A stretch of DNA of 64,000 bases from Histoplasma ohiense (taxonomy: Eukaryota > Ascomycota > Eurotiomycetes > Onygenales > Ajellomycetaceae). The notes beneath the pieces were generated by a model that worked only from the letters and a program-made list of their open reading frames with translations, was not told where the DNA came from and ran no database searches. Shown here piece by piece: positions 1 to 13,200 of this stretch (the stretch's first letter is position 1; each line of letters opens with the position of its first letter). The stretch covers positions 1,426,001-1,490,000 of the forward strand of contig JAEVHH010000002.1 of assembly GCA_017607445.1 (NCBI GenBank), given 5' to 3'. The position numbers were made by a program, and so were the translations under genes.

Positions 1-1714
1 TTTTTCGATGGGACAGGCGTTTTCGTTTATTTGAAGCATCACACCATCTCTTTTCTACAGAATCTGCTGGCTGGTCGTCATTTACTTCCATGCTGTTGTC
101 GTTTGGGCCACATTCGTTGGTGGCATTTTCCCCATGATGTATGAAGTCCGGGTAATAGTCGGTTGGTCTATTTCTTTTTGGAGAGCCATCATTGCCTTTC
201 AACGGACTGTAACTGCATCCCATAGCAGCCATTTCTTCACAAATATCATCGATTGACATAACAATTTCGTTGCGCTCATCTTTCAAGGCTTCGAGGTTCT
301 CCTGAAGGAGTGTAGTGGAAATTTCTGGAGTCTCCTGAGTCGAAAGTGGCTCATCGACTATATCCTCAAAATCAAGAACCATTTCTGATAAATTAATATC
401 ATCAGTTTTGGAACATATGAATGTCACTGCACTGAGGGTGCCGTCCATTTGGATTTGTCTTTGGAAATTATTTGAGAGAAGGGTCTTCGCTGTTTTATCA
501 TCCACTGCTCGCGTTATGGGAGCCACTATCCAAAGAGAGGAGCATTGTTCAATGTATCGAGACGCAACTGCAGCTCTCGCAGCATTGGCATCCTGCATGC
601 CAGGCAAGTCGACAATGGCAGCTCCAGTAGCAAGAACAGGCGCCTTGACGTACAAGCGAACGATGCGTATCAAAGGCCAAAATTCCATGCTTGTTCCCAC
701 GCTTTCCTTCGCGTTCCGCAAACCTCCATTACAACCTTTTTGACCACCAGTTTTGCTCTTTCCCTTCATGCCTTTGCCTCGGGTCTTGGTTTTGCTGTCA
801 ACGTATTTCTGAAGTTGGGTGTAGAAAGCAATCGGATCATCTTCGGCAAATTCAATCGTTTTCCCTAGAACATTTGACACATTTTCATGTACTGAAAGCT
901 CTTTAATCGACGATTTTAGAATGTCTGGGGTGTCCGGGTATACCGCAGTCGTTTTTGCTCGAGCAATCGCAGAGTCGGAATTATCTCCCTTCTGTTGATT
1001 TCCAAGTTCGATATCACCAAAAATTAATTTTAATTCCTCCTCCCACTCTGCCAAAGAAATAAATTCAATCTCTGCTCTGTAACGGTTTGGTGCATGGTTG
1101 AAAGATATCTCAGTCACCACGGCGGTACATGCACGCATACTGTTTGTCGGGACCAAACGCTCCTCGTCTAAAAGAGCGTTAATTAGAGAAGATTTACCTG
1201 CCCCTGTGGTTCCGACAACACCGATAATGACCCGAGGTGGCACGGCTTTCTTGCAAAGTTCTTCGGTCTGTTTGAGCCATCTATTCTCCGATGGTTGGTG
1301 AGAGTATTTCTGAAATAGAGATCTCAACCGATCCAGAAAGTGAAGTCCTTCTTTCCTTCCATTCTCAAGGATTTCAATACTGCAATCTCGATTGACGTAG
1401 CATGTGGTGGATGGGGCTGAGACATGTTCTTTCGGCTTAATTTCCACTCGTCTTATTAGCCCATTGGTGGGGTTATCCGCTGGAGCGTTTGCTTGGAGTT
1501 GTGGGGTTAAATTGAGCGGCAAATTAACATTTGCCGGAGCTGTTTGATCGGTTGGGCTAACTACCAGAGGTGCCTCACCAAGCAAAACGTCTGCCACCTG
1601 AAATGGATTATCGTAGTTAACCTCAGTGTCCTCCTCTAGTTTAACATCGTCGAGAAGTTCGGGGTAAGCAGAGCAGTTGGCATGAGGCCATGGAGACCCT
1701 GGAGGATCTGCCAT
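1..1714 (-). CDS. SLIP-GC/dynamin-like nuclear GTPase, C-terminus cut off by window edge
   Basis: The frame is open from ATG at 1714 to base 1 (571 residues) with no stop, so the protein continues outside the window. A P-loop GTPase core is visible: Walker A GTTGAGKSS at about residues 168-176, a switch region with the Thr-rich TNSMRACTA after it, the G3 motif DLPG at about 369-372 followed by a long helix, and a G4-like SKTD at about 435-438. The order and the wording around DLPG (then MQDANAARA) are those of the fungal and animal SLIP-GC (NUGGC) GTPases, a dynamin-superfamily branch reported as nuclear. An acidic Pro-rich N-terminal tail of about 130 residues precedes the domain. The last visible residues are basic (KRKR), possibly a nuclear signal. 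No intron is needed in the visible part. Family assignment is fairly sure; the cellular role in fungi is not established. Confidence 0.85.
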   Translation of the reverse strand, partial: MADPPGSPWPHANCSAYPELLDDVKLEEDTEVNYDNPFQVADVLLGEAPLVVSPTDQTAPANVNLPLNLTPQLQANAPADNPTNGLIRRVEIKPKEHVSAPSTTCYVNRDCSIEILENGRKEGLHFLDRLRSLFQKYSHQPSENRWLKQTEELCKKAVPPRVIIGVVGTTGAGKSSLINALLDEERLVPTNSMRACTAVVTEISFNHAPNRYRAEIEFISLAEWEEELKLIFGDIELGNQQKGDNSDSAIARAKTTAVYPDTPDILKSSIKELSVHENVSNVLGKTIEFAEDDPIAFYTQLQKYVDSKTKTRGKGMKGKSKTGGQKGCNGGLRNAKESVGTSMEFWPLIRIVRLYVKAPVLATGAAIVDLPGMQDANAARAAVASRYIEQCSSLWIVAPITRAVDDKTAKTLLSNNFQRQIQMDGTLSAVTFICSKTDDINLSEMVLDFEDIVDEPLSTQETPEISTTLLQENLEALKDERNEIVMSIDDICEEMAAMGCSYSPLKGNDGSPKRNRPTDYYPDFIHHGENATNECGPNDNSMEVNDDQPADSVEKRWCDASNKRKRLSHRK

Positions 1715-4700
1715 TTTCGAGGTTGGACACCCAACCTAGGCGAGGAGAATGAAAGAGAAATCGGTTAGCAATATGTTGCGCCTCTGTTTGACTTGTAGTT
1801 GGGGGTTGAAAGACTGCGCTGTAAGCAGCTGGGTTCTAATGAGAAACTTAGACCTCCCGTGGTAAAAAGGGAATGGGGTATGAAAGAAATATAGAAAGAA
1901 GTTTCGCAAGCCAAGGGCGTATCTTCACCTACAACACAACCGTCAACACATGCAACTCTGCCATCGCCACTCATACGCTGTGTTATTGCACACCCTCCCG
2001 ATGCCAACTTCTCCCGACAAAATAGGCCAGTGTATACGAATTTTTACCGAGACACGGCTTTATACAATAGAAGTGTTCGCCAGCTATGAGATGAATTCCC
2101 CATGGCGAATTATTTCACGAAGTGGAGTATCGGCTTTGATAGAGAGATGCCTGTTGACTGTCCTTCTCAAATTTCGGCAAGCCTGAAGATATGAAGCAGG
2201 AAGGGAGACCAGGGTTGCTGCTGGCACTCATCATGGATACCAATTCTGTGCCCTCGCAACAAAACACTATGTATGTTGCTTGTTGCTAATAGACTATGGA
2301 CAACCATCCACAGTAGGAAAAAAGGCCAAACAAAGGACGGCGTATTGTAGATATATATATGGTACATCCAGATATATAAAAGCTCGAGTGCGACAGCATG
2401 AGGGAAGGTCCAAGCCAACTCCAACTTAGAGATCTTTTGCAGCCAAACATTTTTTGCTCCGGATGAGGATATCAAAGCACAGGAAATACTGAGACCGCAA
2501 CAGGGTGAGCTTCTGGTATAATTCTTGGGGACTCTGGCATGCACCAGCGCCTCCTATTTGTTGTCTGGGGAACAACATAATACTTGAATCGCTTGGGAAT
2601 CTTAGGCAATTTCCATGATTCAAGTATTCTCCACTCATTCAAAAGGCTTTATGTTGCCTTTATGTTCAGTTTGCCCTTCCCGTGGTTTCATGGCGAGTTA
2701 TATTGGTAGTATCTAGGGAAAAGAAGTTATAGAAATCGCACGAGAAGAAACAGCCCTGTTTTTATTCTCACAGGCAACTAAGAAAGTAGCCACGCACGCG
2801 GGAACTTTGGTACACGAGAAGCAATAGCTCACTCGTAGTGGGAGAAGTTGTCCAAATAGTTCGCTCTCTTGTTGATACTGCCTGTGCAATTATTTCCATG
2901 ATCTGAAAGACGTTGACCATGTATACTACCATGGCATCTTGAAATCGAAAATGTTCCATGAAATATCGAGAGCAAACACCAACAGTAGGAGATATTGGAA
3001 GATCCGCTCTCTCCTAAAGCATATATATACGAATGCTTAACTCCCATTTCTTCTTGGTCGAGGCTGGATAGGAGGGTCATATGCAACAAAATTGGATCCA
3101 CTGGGTTGCGCCTGATTATTGCAGCCTTCTTGTGGAGAGACTAACAGTCTGTCCACAGCAGGACCACCGTTGTTAGAATGAGAATGTTCAGGGGAATGAT
3201 GGAAAGGAAGTAAGAAGCCAAGAGCCTCTGAACACTCCTCAGCCGATTGACTAGCTTCAGGAATATGCTCATCAGTGGGAGTTTTTCAGGGCACGCACAT
3301 TTGTCACAAACATCAATTGGCGTCAAAGATCAGACCCCCGCAGTCTCCTCTATCATGAGAAATCCCCCGGCAAAATGGGTTCCAGCAAATCTCCTCATAC
3401 ATCCGATAATGCAGAGCAGAAACCCGATATGCGTGAGCTCCATGAACTCCGTCACCGCTTGCCCGGAGCGACAAAATCCAAGCAGTGACAAGCGTGTCAA
3501 CTGCGAGTACGAGCACGAGCACGAGCACGAATACTTCGTCTCCTTCATCCTATCTTTCATTCCTCAGTCGTTACTAGACGGTGGCTCAAATTTAGTACGC
3601 ACCATCAAATGCACTCTTGCGTCGTGTCGCGTGTCCACTCTCACAATACGTGGTGCCATTGAGAGTGAAGCATAGGCCAAACTTATGCTCAATTTGATTT
3701 TATGCTTTGTTTTTGGATGAAGCATCTAAAAAGGGGTCAATTTATAGAAGTATTCCAGCGGAATGTAGCCATGAATTAAAAATGGGGAAAGATGTGGTTG
3801 AGGTTGCAGGTAAAACCGCCAGCGCCACGACGGTTACTCATTGGTCACTCCTCAGCTCAATTGCATCGAAACGGAGAGCAAATCCTGCGAAACATGATGA
3901 TTATCACGCCTCCTGATCAGGAACCGCTTGACTCAATGCCCTGCGCTGCGGAAACGAGAGTCAGCAAGGCAAAGCTGGCCCACCTAAGGCTGTGTGGAGG
4001 ACGCTGTCAAAAGCAGTGTTTTACACTAGTATTGGGATTTCAGTTCAAATTATGGGTGTGAGATATTACTTTTGAGAGCGTCCTCTGTAGATCCCAGGCT
4101 CGACGTATTTAGTGTACGATCTTGTGAGAAGTGACCAATCTTCCACTTTGCAGAAGCTATTGGGCGTTGAGAAAGTCGTGTGCAGGGTGATGTACGGGGA
4201 ATGACCCTGACCCCTCGCGTAACAATTAAAAAGTATTTAACTACCCAACCATGTTAATGCGAGTAATACGCTGTATATCCATGAAAGTATTACTTTAAGT
4301 AGCTCTTAGCTACCCAGTGTGGAGGATATACAGTGAGCAAATCTAAATGGATGTAATGGCATGTAAAGTATAGACTAGCCTCGAATGGTCCGCGGTACAA
4401 GCCCTTTGATCTCCAAACCACAGTCAACGTTAAGGGCTCAGCGTTCACCTCTTTCGCATTACCAAAAAGGAAATAACTCACAGGAGACCTGGACGAATCG
4501 AGACAGCCGGCGTTGGGAAAGTACGAGAGAGCTCTGGGCAAGCGTTGATCAATATCAAGTTCAACCCAGGGATTTTGTTAGAAAAATTTGTTTCTTGGTG
4601 CACGAATGGAGGCGGAGAACAGGCAATAATCGGCAGCCAGCGGACAAAGGATCATCTGGGCCGAATCACGCTGATCAATTTCGATCTCAAGTTGAGCAGC

Positions 4701-6619
4701 CAAAAAAAAAAAGAAAAAAAAGAAAAAGACTCATGGTTGAAGTCTTCAATTGGAGTGGATAGGCGGAATAGCCCCTTCCACATTCCTTAATCCATGAGTA
4801 ACTACGGAGTACGGAGTAGTTACAAGATGCATGACGATTTAAAGATTTATCCGACTGTCAGGGAACTCTCTTCTGCAAACATTTGCAAATTTTCATTTTA
4901 AAGAAATTCAATAAAAACCTCTTATCTGCTTGTGAGCCTGAATAATATCAGGATATCAGAAATCTACCAGTGTTTTACTGCTATGGCGGCTCCGACTTTA
5001 ACGCACGCCCTCTAGATGGAAACAAACGGGAACGGGAACAGAAGTGAACAGTGTGACACTGCATGGATTGTAATCGGTAGCATCCTCACTCCCTTATCCC
5101 TCCCCAAACAGTTTTTGGTCGATTGTCAGAAACAATTGACGACGCTGGTCGCGAGTCAGTATTCCGACCAATAGACCCCTATCCACGATGGCAAGGTAAA
5201 AAAACGAGTTCTATTTTTCACGTTGCTCTATGTGCATTTCAGTACGAATCATGGGAGAACAACATTCCATCCAAATTCTTCTCCAAGCTGTTTCCAAAGT
5301 CTATAGTATACGAGCTGCGGCTTCAACCAACCTCAGATATTCCACACCACACCGCATAACGAGATCAGTAACATACCGACTTCGCCGCATGGGTATGGGA
5401 GAAAGCGTCAAGCGGGTTTTCCGTAGTTCAACATCTCCCGGAGACATACCCTGTGCCTCCAGGGGAAATCGCATAAATGTTTTGTCGGGTCGTGAAATAC
5501 ACCTTGGCGCACCAATTGCGAGGCTGGGCATTTATCTCATGTTCGATGATGCTGCTAAGCCTCCGGCCAAAATTGACGAGAACAAGAAATTCGCGTGGAT
5601 AAAGCGCTGCACAGCGGATGAGAGGGGGAACGTTGTTGGACTCTGGATCTATCTGTCTTCTGCAAGGTTGACAGGAAGATTTCCCAAAGTCGATTTTGCC
5701 CAATTCATGGTTTTTGTGTTAACCAATGAATACCCTGGGCTCGATTGTGGTTCGTGTTCCCTTCACTCACGAAATCACAGTCATTTTTTAGTCTATGTTG
5801 CTTGAACCGCAATACGAGTAAAGGGGATTCCCCCGCGCCTATCCATGTGGCTGCATTATGGTGCGCTTGGCTGCGCCATCCTGCCCTGCAAGTGATGGTT
5901 TCTTGGTATCCCTCTCTTTTTTGACTGTCGGGGCGAATTCAGGGGAAGGGGAGAAGAGAGAGCGTAAGATGAAACGACATCAAATTTTCTATCAATGAGA
6001 AGAAAATAAATAAATAAATACAGTATATACATAAAATGTGTCTTAAGTATGTCAACTCAATATCCGGGTCCGGGAACGCCCATCCCAACCAGTAAGTGCC
6101 TATGCACCAAGGCCAGTAGATTTATAGCAAAAGTAATATAAACATGGGTATCTAAAACAAATCAAAACGACAGATAAACTCGAAAGATGCTAGATGAAAT
6201 GATAATATAGGAATCCATGCAAAGGATTGTTTTCCTCGTGGGAGTCCTTTGAGAACAATACCCTCCTTAACGAAATCCAAAGAGGGAAGAGGGGGGAATA
6301 AATAAAATAAAAAATATCACCCAAAGTTGTCATGGATGTAAAGGGTGAATGAGTTTGGACATGATAAATGGACAGTCGAAATCTGCTGCTGGAAATGACA
6401 ACCTGTCAAATCCCAAGTAGTAAAAGCCGTCGAAGTCGATATAACAAGTGTCATAACTTGCAATCGTAGCAAGGGACTCGTCGAAGGGAGAAAAAAACTA
6501 AATCCAAAAAGAACCCTTGAACCAACTCCAGAAATATACACAGATTTTGAAACTTTTCGCTCGGGAAAGGAAAAAAAAAAAAAACAAACCACAAAATAAT
6601 GATATCTTTTTGATGGCAC
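1715..6619. other. intergenic, no supported gene
   Basis: 4.9 kb without a convincing gene. It holds a GAGCAC hexanucleotide run (3504-3531), a doubled TACGGAGTA motif (4803-4818), an A-rich tract near 4700 and a TAAA microsatellite near 6007-6020. From about 5123 to 5805 the plus strand has overlapping open frames and an intron-like GTAAAA...TTTCAG segment that would join them, but the translation matches no family I recognise and all three frames are unusually open. It may be a decayed gene (see findings). Confidence 0.5.
4803..4818. repeat. overlapping double copy of dispersed 9-mer TACGGAGTA
   Basis: Two overlapping copies of TACGGAGTA lie here, flanked by TAAC on the left and GTTA on the right. 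Single copies in either orientation occur at 12609-12617, 13260-13268, 15554-15562 and 63948-63956, all intergenic. Confidence 0.6.
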
Positions 6620-7234
6620 TTAGCGCACCGAATTCGATCCACTAACTCTCTTCGCCACGAGGGTCCACTGGCTTTCAGTTCCCGTTCGGGTAGCGACATC
6701 ATCGAAGTTTCTGTCAGGTGTATAGGTTGGAAGAATATTGTTGTTGTTGGCGGAGTCGTATGGGCTGAGGGTGTAATGGCCCGGTAATTGTGCGAAGAGG
6801 AGTTCGTCACTCGCATTCGAGGTTCTGGTTGTTCCGATGGTAGATCTAGGTCGACGATCATTCAACCACCACTGTGTTCGAGGAGAGTGCTGCACGCTGC
6901 GGGTGTCGTGGTCCGGGAACATCCAAATATGGCGCTCGTTTGACCAGACGAGTCTTCCGCCTGACCTAGCCTGTCGAGAATCCTCTTTGGAGCAGGCAGT
7001 GAGGATGTCAGAAGGACGGAGAGTTTCGCTTTTGTTCCTCCTAAGCTTCGACCAGAAATTCTTCCGCATTCCGTTGTCGGACTTGGATTTCTTGATCGTT
7101 TGCTCACGGTCAGGGGACAAGATGGAGATGGGCCGATCAATTGGTGCTCTGATTGTACATGGCGACACCGGTGCGTAGCATTGAGGTAGAGATTCCTGCG
7201 GTGAATATAACTCTATCTTTGGCACCCCAGCCAT
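6620..7234 (-). CDS. hypothetical protein, 204 aa
   Basis: An intronless frame from ATG at 7234 to the stop at 6620. The open frame extends upstream to 7366, but ATG 7234 (MAGVPKIELYSP) is the preferred start because the preceding residues look like leader sequence. The protein is hydrophilic and basic. It has a Ser/Pro/Arg-rich first half with a Lys/Arg cluster (KKSKSDNGMRKNFWSKLRRN), a Trp-containing centre (RLVWSNERHIWMFPDHD) and a C-terminal segment rich in Thr and Asn with an NNNN run. I see no signal peptide, membrane segment or catalytic motif. The frame's length and Trp-rich centre suggest a real gene, probably conserved in related ascomycetes, but no function can be given. It stands alone between two long gene-free stretches. 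Confidence 0.6.
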   Translation of the reverse strand: MAGVPKIELYSPQESLPQCYAPVSPCTIRAPIDRPISILSPDREQTIKKSKSDNGMRKNFWSKLRRNKSETLRPSDILTACSKEDSRQARSGGRLVWSNERHIWMFPDHDTRSVQHSPRTQWWLNDRRPRSTIGTTRTSNASDELLFAQLPGHYTLSPYDSANNNNILPTYTPDRNFDDVATRTGTESQWTLVAKRVSGSNSVR

Positions 7235-10200
7235 ATTTTTATAGTGTCTTGAATATTGTGAACTGCCTCTTTGATTTTGATATTGGTTACCCAGATTGTA
7301 GGTAAACGATAGTCCTTGGGCGGAGTGATATAGGGACGGCGCAGCAATATAGGTAATAAGTGTCAATCAATATCACAACCTGGTGGAGGAAACCGCCAGG
7401 CCCGTTCTATAAGAGCTGCCGATAATGATTCTTTCAAGGAGGGTGACGTTTGGCTTTATAATGAATGAATCAAGCGGGAGTGGGCGGAGTCAGCGGCGCA
7501 AAATGTGGGCGCTGTTGCTCTCGGGCCCTAGTCCGATCTAAGCATAAATCAAAAGAATCCATGCTAGCATCATTTATTTGAACAGTGAAAGCCCAATGCA
7601 CGATGAACTAGCTCGGGAGGCGTTGCGATCTTAGTAAAACCCGCCTCCGCTACTTCCTTCATGGCAGTGTTTCGCTGCTTCGCCTTGATTTGAGCTACAA
7701 CTCCTCCTAAGCGGGAAAGACTGTTGATCTCGCAGCCAAATCACGGATACGGTCGACATTATTCTCCTAGCGCTTTGAATACGATCGTTGTTGACATGAG
7801 CGGCCGTCCCATCCTCTAGAAAAGTATGTGTTCCTGAAGGGGAGGAGAGAAAACCAAAAATATGATATGGGTCTAGGCTATTAGCGACAGCTTATTTATC
7901 GGCTTTGCCAACACATGACGCAGAGCGGCTTGAAGTCCATGATAATAGAGGGAATTAAATTTCTCTTATATTGCAGAGTCTTGCTACACGCCACTGCGAT
8001 GTGCAAAATTTATGGCTGGCTGGAAATTCATCGCTTTTTTTTGACCTACCCCAGGCACCCAGGGCCGGAGACCGCAAAAATCCATCTCATAGATCATGTG
8101 AGATAGAGAACAGGATATATCCAAAATGAGTGAAAAACTTCAACCCGCTGGTAAGTGTGCCTTCTGTTGGGGGGTTTGGATTGGTTCGTCCCCTCTACTA
8201 CCAGCATTGGCGCTGGTGGTGATCGAGCTCTTTTGTTCCAGTGGCCTAACACCTTCTCTACGAGCAGCACCTCGTTCCATATCATTTCCTATGCGATCTT
8301 TAGCTAGTGCTCCTTCCGTGCTCCTCGTCGTTGGCAAGTTTGGTGCCACAATCCATGTTCTCCATCTCGTTCCCGAGGACGGCGCCATCGAACGCTTTAG
8401 CCTCACAACTCCATCTTCCACCACCACCTTCCACCATGGTGGGGCCACAGAGCAGGCCCGCCAGCAGATCGGTGTGGTCACACTTCACATTGGAGATGGT
8501 GAGGCCATCACCAGCTTCCTCAATGACATTGAGGCCCGAGCCTGCAAGCTGTGGAACTCTTCCCTAAGCTTGAGCTCAACATGGAGTGTTGAGATGATTC
8601 AACTGGTGCAAAACATCCTTCAGTCAGCAGTTCTTGATGTGATTCATGAAAAAGAGGGGCGAGATCGCTCTATGAATGCCATACAGATGTACCCTGTTTT
8701 TGTTGTTCACATCGCACACTCGAGGGCAGGTAGGATCCTGATGGCTGAGCCAACTAGCTTCTCTCAATGAGATCCAGTCGGCTTTGCATGCGTAATAGTA
8801 ATACATCAACACAATGCTTATTCTCTACATGTCATGTTAGAATACGATACCCGTGAGAGCATTTAGGCACATCATGCAGCTAGTCACCAGGTAATAACAA
8901 GCAATATCTAGTCTATATATCAAGGAACATCAAATGTTTGACAATGAAAACTTAGACTGCTAAACCAGGTGTACTCCTTCTATTTCATAGGAGTAAATCT
9001 CTAACAGAACATCTTTATCTCTAGTTTCCCTCATATTGTACAGGGTGTTGCACTGGCACAGTGCTGCAGTGAGAATTTCTTCAACATGCTTCATATATTT
9101 ATATGTTCAAGTCCAATGCCTGTGTCACATCATGTCCTTGACTTCTTCTGCCCTCTAAATGAGCGACTGGAACCCCTTCACAGCCAGCACATTCAATTCA
9201 CTCTGTATGATTGTCCTGTTGTTAATGAAGATGTAAATATATGCTATAATCATCGTCAAGTCATTTAGAAGAATATCTCGTTGATAGGCTCTGCTGATGG
9301 GTGCTGCTGATAAGTATGAAGGGGTTGACCTAAGTGGTGAGCACTGTTGTCTGGGGGCGTCTAGGTTGAACACGGTTTGAATTTGTAAGGTGATATATTA
9401 ACCACGAGGAGAGCGGGTTTTTTTCTAATCTTGTTCAACTAGGTGCCCAATGAAAAAAACCGTTCCCATGATGATAAAATTGCGGGAGTCGAATATCTGA
9501 CCCGGAAAGAAGAGGAGGAAGAAAATAATGGGTATCTGTATCATTTGATCCCGCCTGTTCAGCGTCTCACTTGACAAACAAGACATGGCTATGGCTGGGG
9601 GATAGATATCATATGGGTGAGTCGAGCCGGAGGAACATTGCCATCCGCCGCGCAGTGTAGCATGGTATACATGGCGAGAGCGATTGTATGTGGCAGGTAG
9701 TCAAGCAGAGCCGCCGCCGCCGGTGCAGCAGATGCATTGCATGTGTCTCAAAGGTACAGTTGGCAACGGTGCGCCGTAGTGCTTGCCGAAAAGCTTGCCG
9801 GAAAGCTGGTGATGAGCAGGGCCCTCGTTTCGGTAAAGAGGTTCAACTCACATACATACTATCCTATGAAGCTAAAATCGGCGGAGAAAAAATGAGAAAA
9901 AACAAGGTGAGGGTGGGTTTAGTCCAGCCTGTTCCCAATCCGCTAGCGATCCAGCATAAAAAAAAAAAAAAAAAATCCTAACCCGGGGTACGGATTGGTG
10001 TTCGTGGCATCGTAGAACTGTTGGTTTTGTGGTCTCCCTCCATCCTCATCATTTTTCGGTGAATTGGGTCGTTAAAAATCCCGCAACAGCAGCGAGAGGA
10101 ATGTAGAAGCAAAAGAAAAGAAAAGAGAGAAAATAAAATAGATTTATCACCTATTCTTTGTGGTCATCCAGATTGCTGCAACCAATGAAACAGCTGTTCG

Positions 10201-13200
10201 ACGGGAAAAAAGACTCAGCGACAGGGCCATTGTAATCTTGAGTCCGTCCGAAACTGCTGAATACGGGAGATCATCTCAATTGATGTTGTTTCGCATTTCA
10301 AACAAAAGTAGAAACAGGACCAAACAAGTCCAGCAATTGCTGTGGCAATGAAAGAAAAAAAAAATCACTTTCATCCAAATGTCCAAAGACATATCAATGG
10401 GAGCCGGGTAAATGTAATGATGATCGGGATGATAAGGGAGACCAAAACAAGCTCTGATATTCATTTTTTGCACTCTCGCTTCAAAATACTTCCGTCCTCC
10501 CCATACGGCGGCTGGCGACCTAAAACAAGAAGAGAAATCGAGTCGCGGAGGCGGTAGACATAACGACGACCATATCTGACATAGACAATTCAAAACAAGA
10601 AAGCGAAAGACAGCTCAGCTCGCTTCTTGAAATCTTGAGAAGTTTAGGGGAAAAAAAAAAAGAAAAATCATAATTCAAACGACCGAGTTCAGGTCAGAAA
10701 TAAATGAAACATGTGGAAACTTTTGTGGAAACTTTTGTGGAAATGCTTGTGGAGCCAATCTCAACTTCGAACGTCAGGGATCCTTTTCCCCCATCGTATC
10801 CTGACCGAGGCCCCACAAATCGATGAAACCATGGGATATCAGTACTCCAATCGACCATCCGCGTAACACAGTTCACCGTTCACAGCAATCGCAGAGAGAC
10901 GGGAGTGGAGCAGGGCGGGGGGAGGAATGGTCTCTGCGTTGAACAAGGAATGGGCAAGGTGGGAAAAGGGCGTTTCCACACTTGAAGGGGAAAAAACGTT
11001 GAAAATAATGCGATGAAATGCGCATACCTATGTGCAGAGGACCTATGTACTGTACGTCCGCAAGGGAGATAGATGGATTTGAAAGTGGCATATACATCAG
11101 GCGGCTAATCTCAGCCATCTCTCCCTTCAATCTGCCAAGGGCAAAAATGGTGGCAACTAGCCGGTGCCCCTGAGCACCATCGGCGAGCCCACCGGGAGGC
11201 GAAAGAATGACGGCTTCTGCGAGGATTATTGCCGAATCAAGCGCAAGCGGCCATCAGCGAGCGTTTCGTTTGACAGCACAAATTTTCGCCGGTTTGTTTC
11301 ACAATAAGCGTGTCCTGGGAGTGGGGAAAGTCGGAGAATCATAGTGCAAGCACCGGAAAATTTCCCAATGTTACTTTCGCAGTCGATGAATGTACGGGGT
11401 CAATAATGAGAGAATGGGATATGGAGGTTGTTGGCTTTTGTTCAGTACATGCGATGAGCTGGAGCTTCTTCAGAGCTCCAAACCTGAGCTTGGACATCTG
11501 AAGTCTTGTAATAATCATTGAGATTGCTCAAGGGTCCACCACTGTTACCAAGAAATCTTGCCGTGTGCAGTACATCATCATCATACGTAATAGTGTTCGA
11601 AAGGCATGAATCAGACCGTTCGTCGGAACTTGGCGGCAATTCTACGAGATATACCTATTTTTAATTTTTAGATATGGACAGACACTGACATGCCTGTGCA
11701 TGCATGGGTGGACGATACAGTGTTTGTTACATACAATGTACACGTCCAACAGGCTATTTCCTTGAGGATTGCAGGAATGAACGGAAACGAATGTAAGTGA
11801 GAACCTTGGAATATTAATTATTAATGACGATAATTCAGGAAGCAAAAATGGTTCAAGTGAAACTCGCAGAGAAATGATGAAAAAAGAGCAATCTGATGGA
11901 CAGGAGGAATGGACCAAAAATACCTGTCCACACCTGGCGCGCGACGGAAGAATATTTTAATGTCATCTCCCTGGTCAATTGCCCAGCCATAAACACAGGG
12001 GAGATGCAAAGCTGTGATTGGATATTCATCATATTATTACTTTCTCGAAGGAGGTACTTACGCTTATTAGAGTGGTTCTCTTGGGGATGTTTGTGATTTA
12101 TTACTGAGTCCAGAAGCACACATCGATTGCAATTGTTGGAAGAAACGTCCCAGCTCGTTGATGCATCCCTGACGATGAAAAAGCCGCAGCTGCATTGTAA
12201 TTCGCCCATCTCCAGATTCATCTGGAAGTGTAATTGGCTGGCTACCGCATTGTAATTTTACTGACCGAGATCAAGCCAGCGCCGTTTGCAAAAAAGAAGC
12301 AAAGACTGGTGGACGGAGATTGAATGGCCACGAACGGCTCCACAATGGACATTGATGGGGGCAAGCTAGTACTGGCCTCAGAATGGACCACAGAAATTCG
12401 GTTTTCAACCGTTCAGCCACAAACTGCTTCCGTGGTCTGTTCCCGCCCAGGAACAAAACCTCCACCTCATGCGAGATGCGTCGTTGCTGAACCACCAATT
12501 GGGCAGAATCAGATATGATAGCGCTTCTACCTCAAGGGGAGGCAGTGTCTGATAACAGCGTTCTGCAACAGAGTTAACCTCAGAACCTAGGGACAGTGGG
12601 GAGGGGATTACGGAGTACAGAAGGCTTCTTTCTGGTGACGCCTCGTCAGGGACATGGGCGGCATAAATGGCGAGCCGTGCTGGTACCTGCAGAAGTGCAA
12701 TTATTAAGGAAATAATCCTTCGTGCTCAAGGCTCCACTTTGGCGTTGTGGCCAGTTGCCAGTATCCAACCAGGGGCCGTAGAAGCCGATAATGCAACAGC
12801 ACTTTGTGAGAGCTAGTCAAGAAATGAGCTGTGGAGCATTTTGCTGGAGTACTTCCAGAGCCAGTGTTTTCTCTGAGCCCTCTCTAGTCGCACACTTGGA
12901 TGCCCGCAAGTGGAGTGGATCACCCACCACTGTCGCCACAACGGACTGGCTGGGCGGGCAGGGATCACGATAGGATAATCCCACTGGAATTGGCGCTGGA
13001 AAGCGACGAGAGAGTCTTCCCCCCAAAAAAGGAGCCACTCAACAGGCGAGATGCTTGCACTATGACCGTCGAGATGAAGCCACACAAGGGGGTTTAATCA
13101 GAGCAGCCAGTGAGGGGCCAAGCAGCGCTGCAAGGTTGCATGGCTACATGGTCTGCTCGAAATTAGGCCCATCCCACACCAGCTGGATCTTCCCTCTTCG

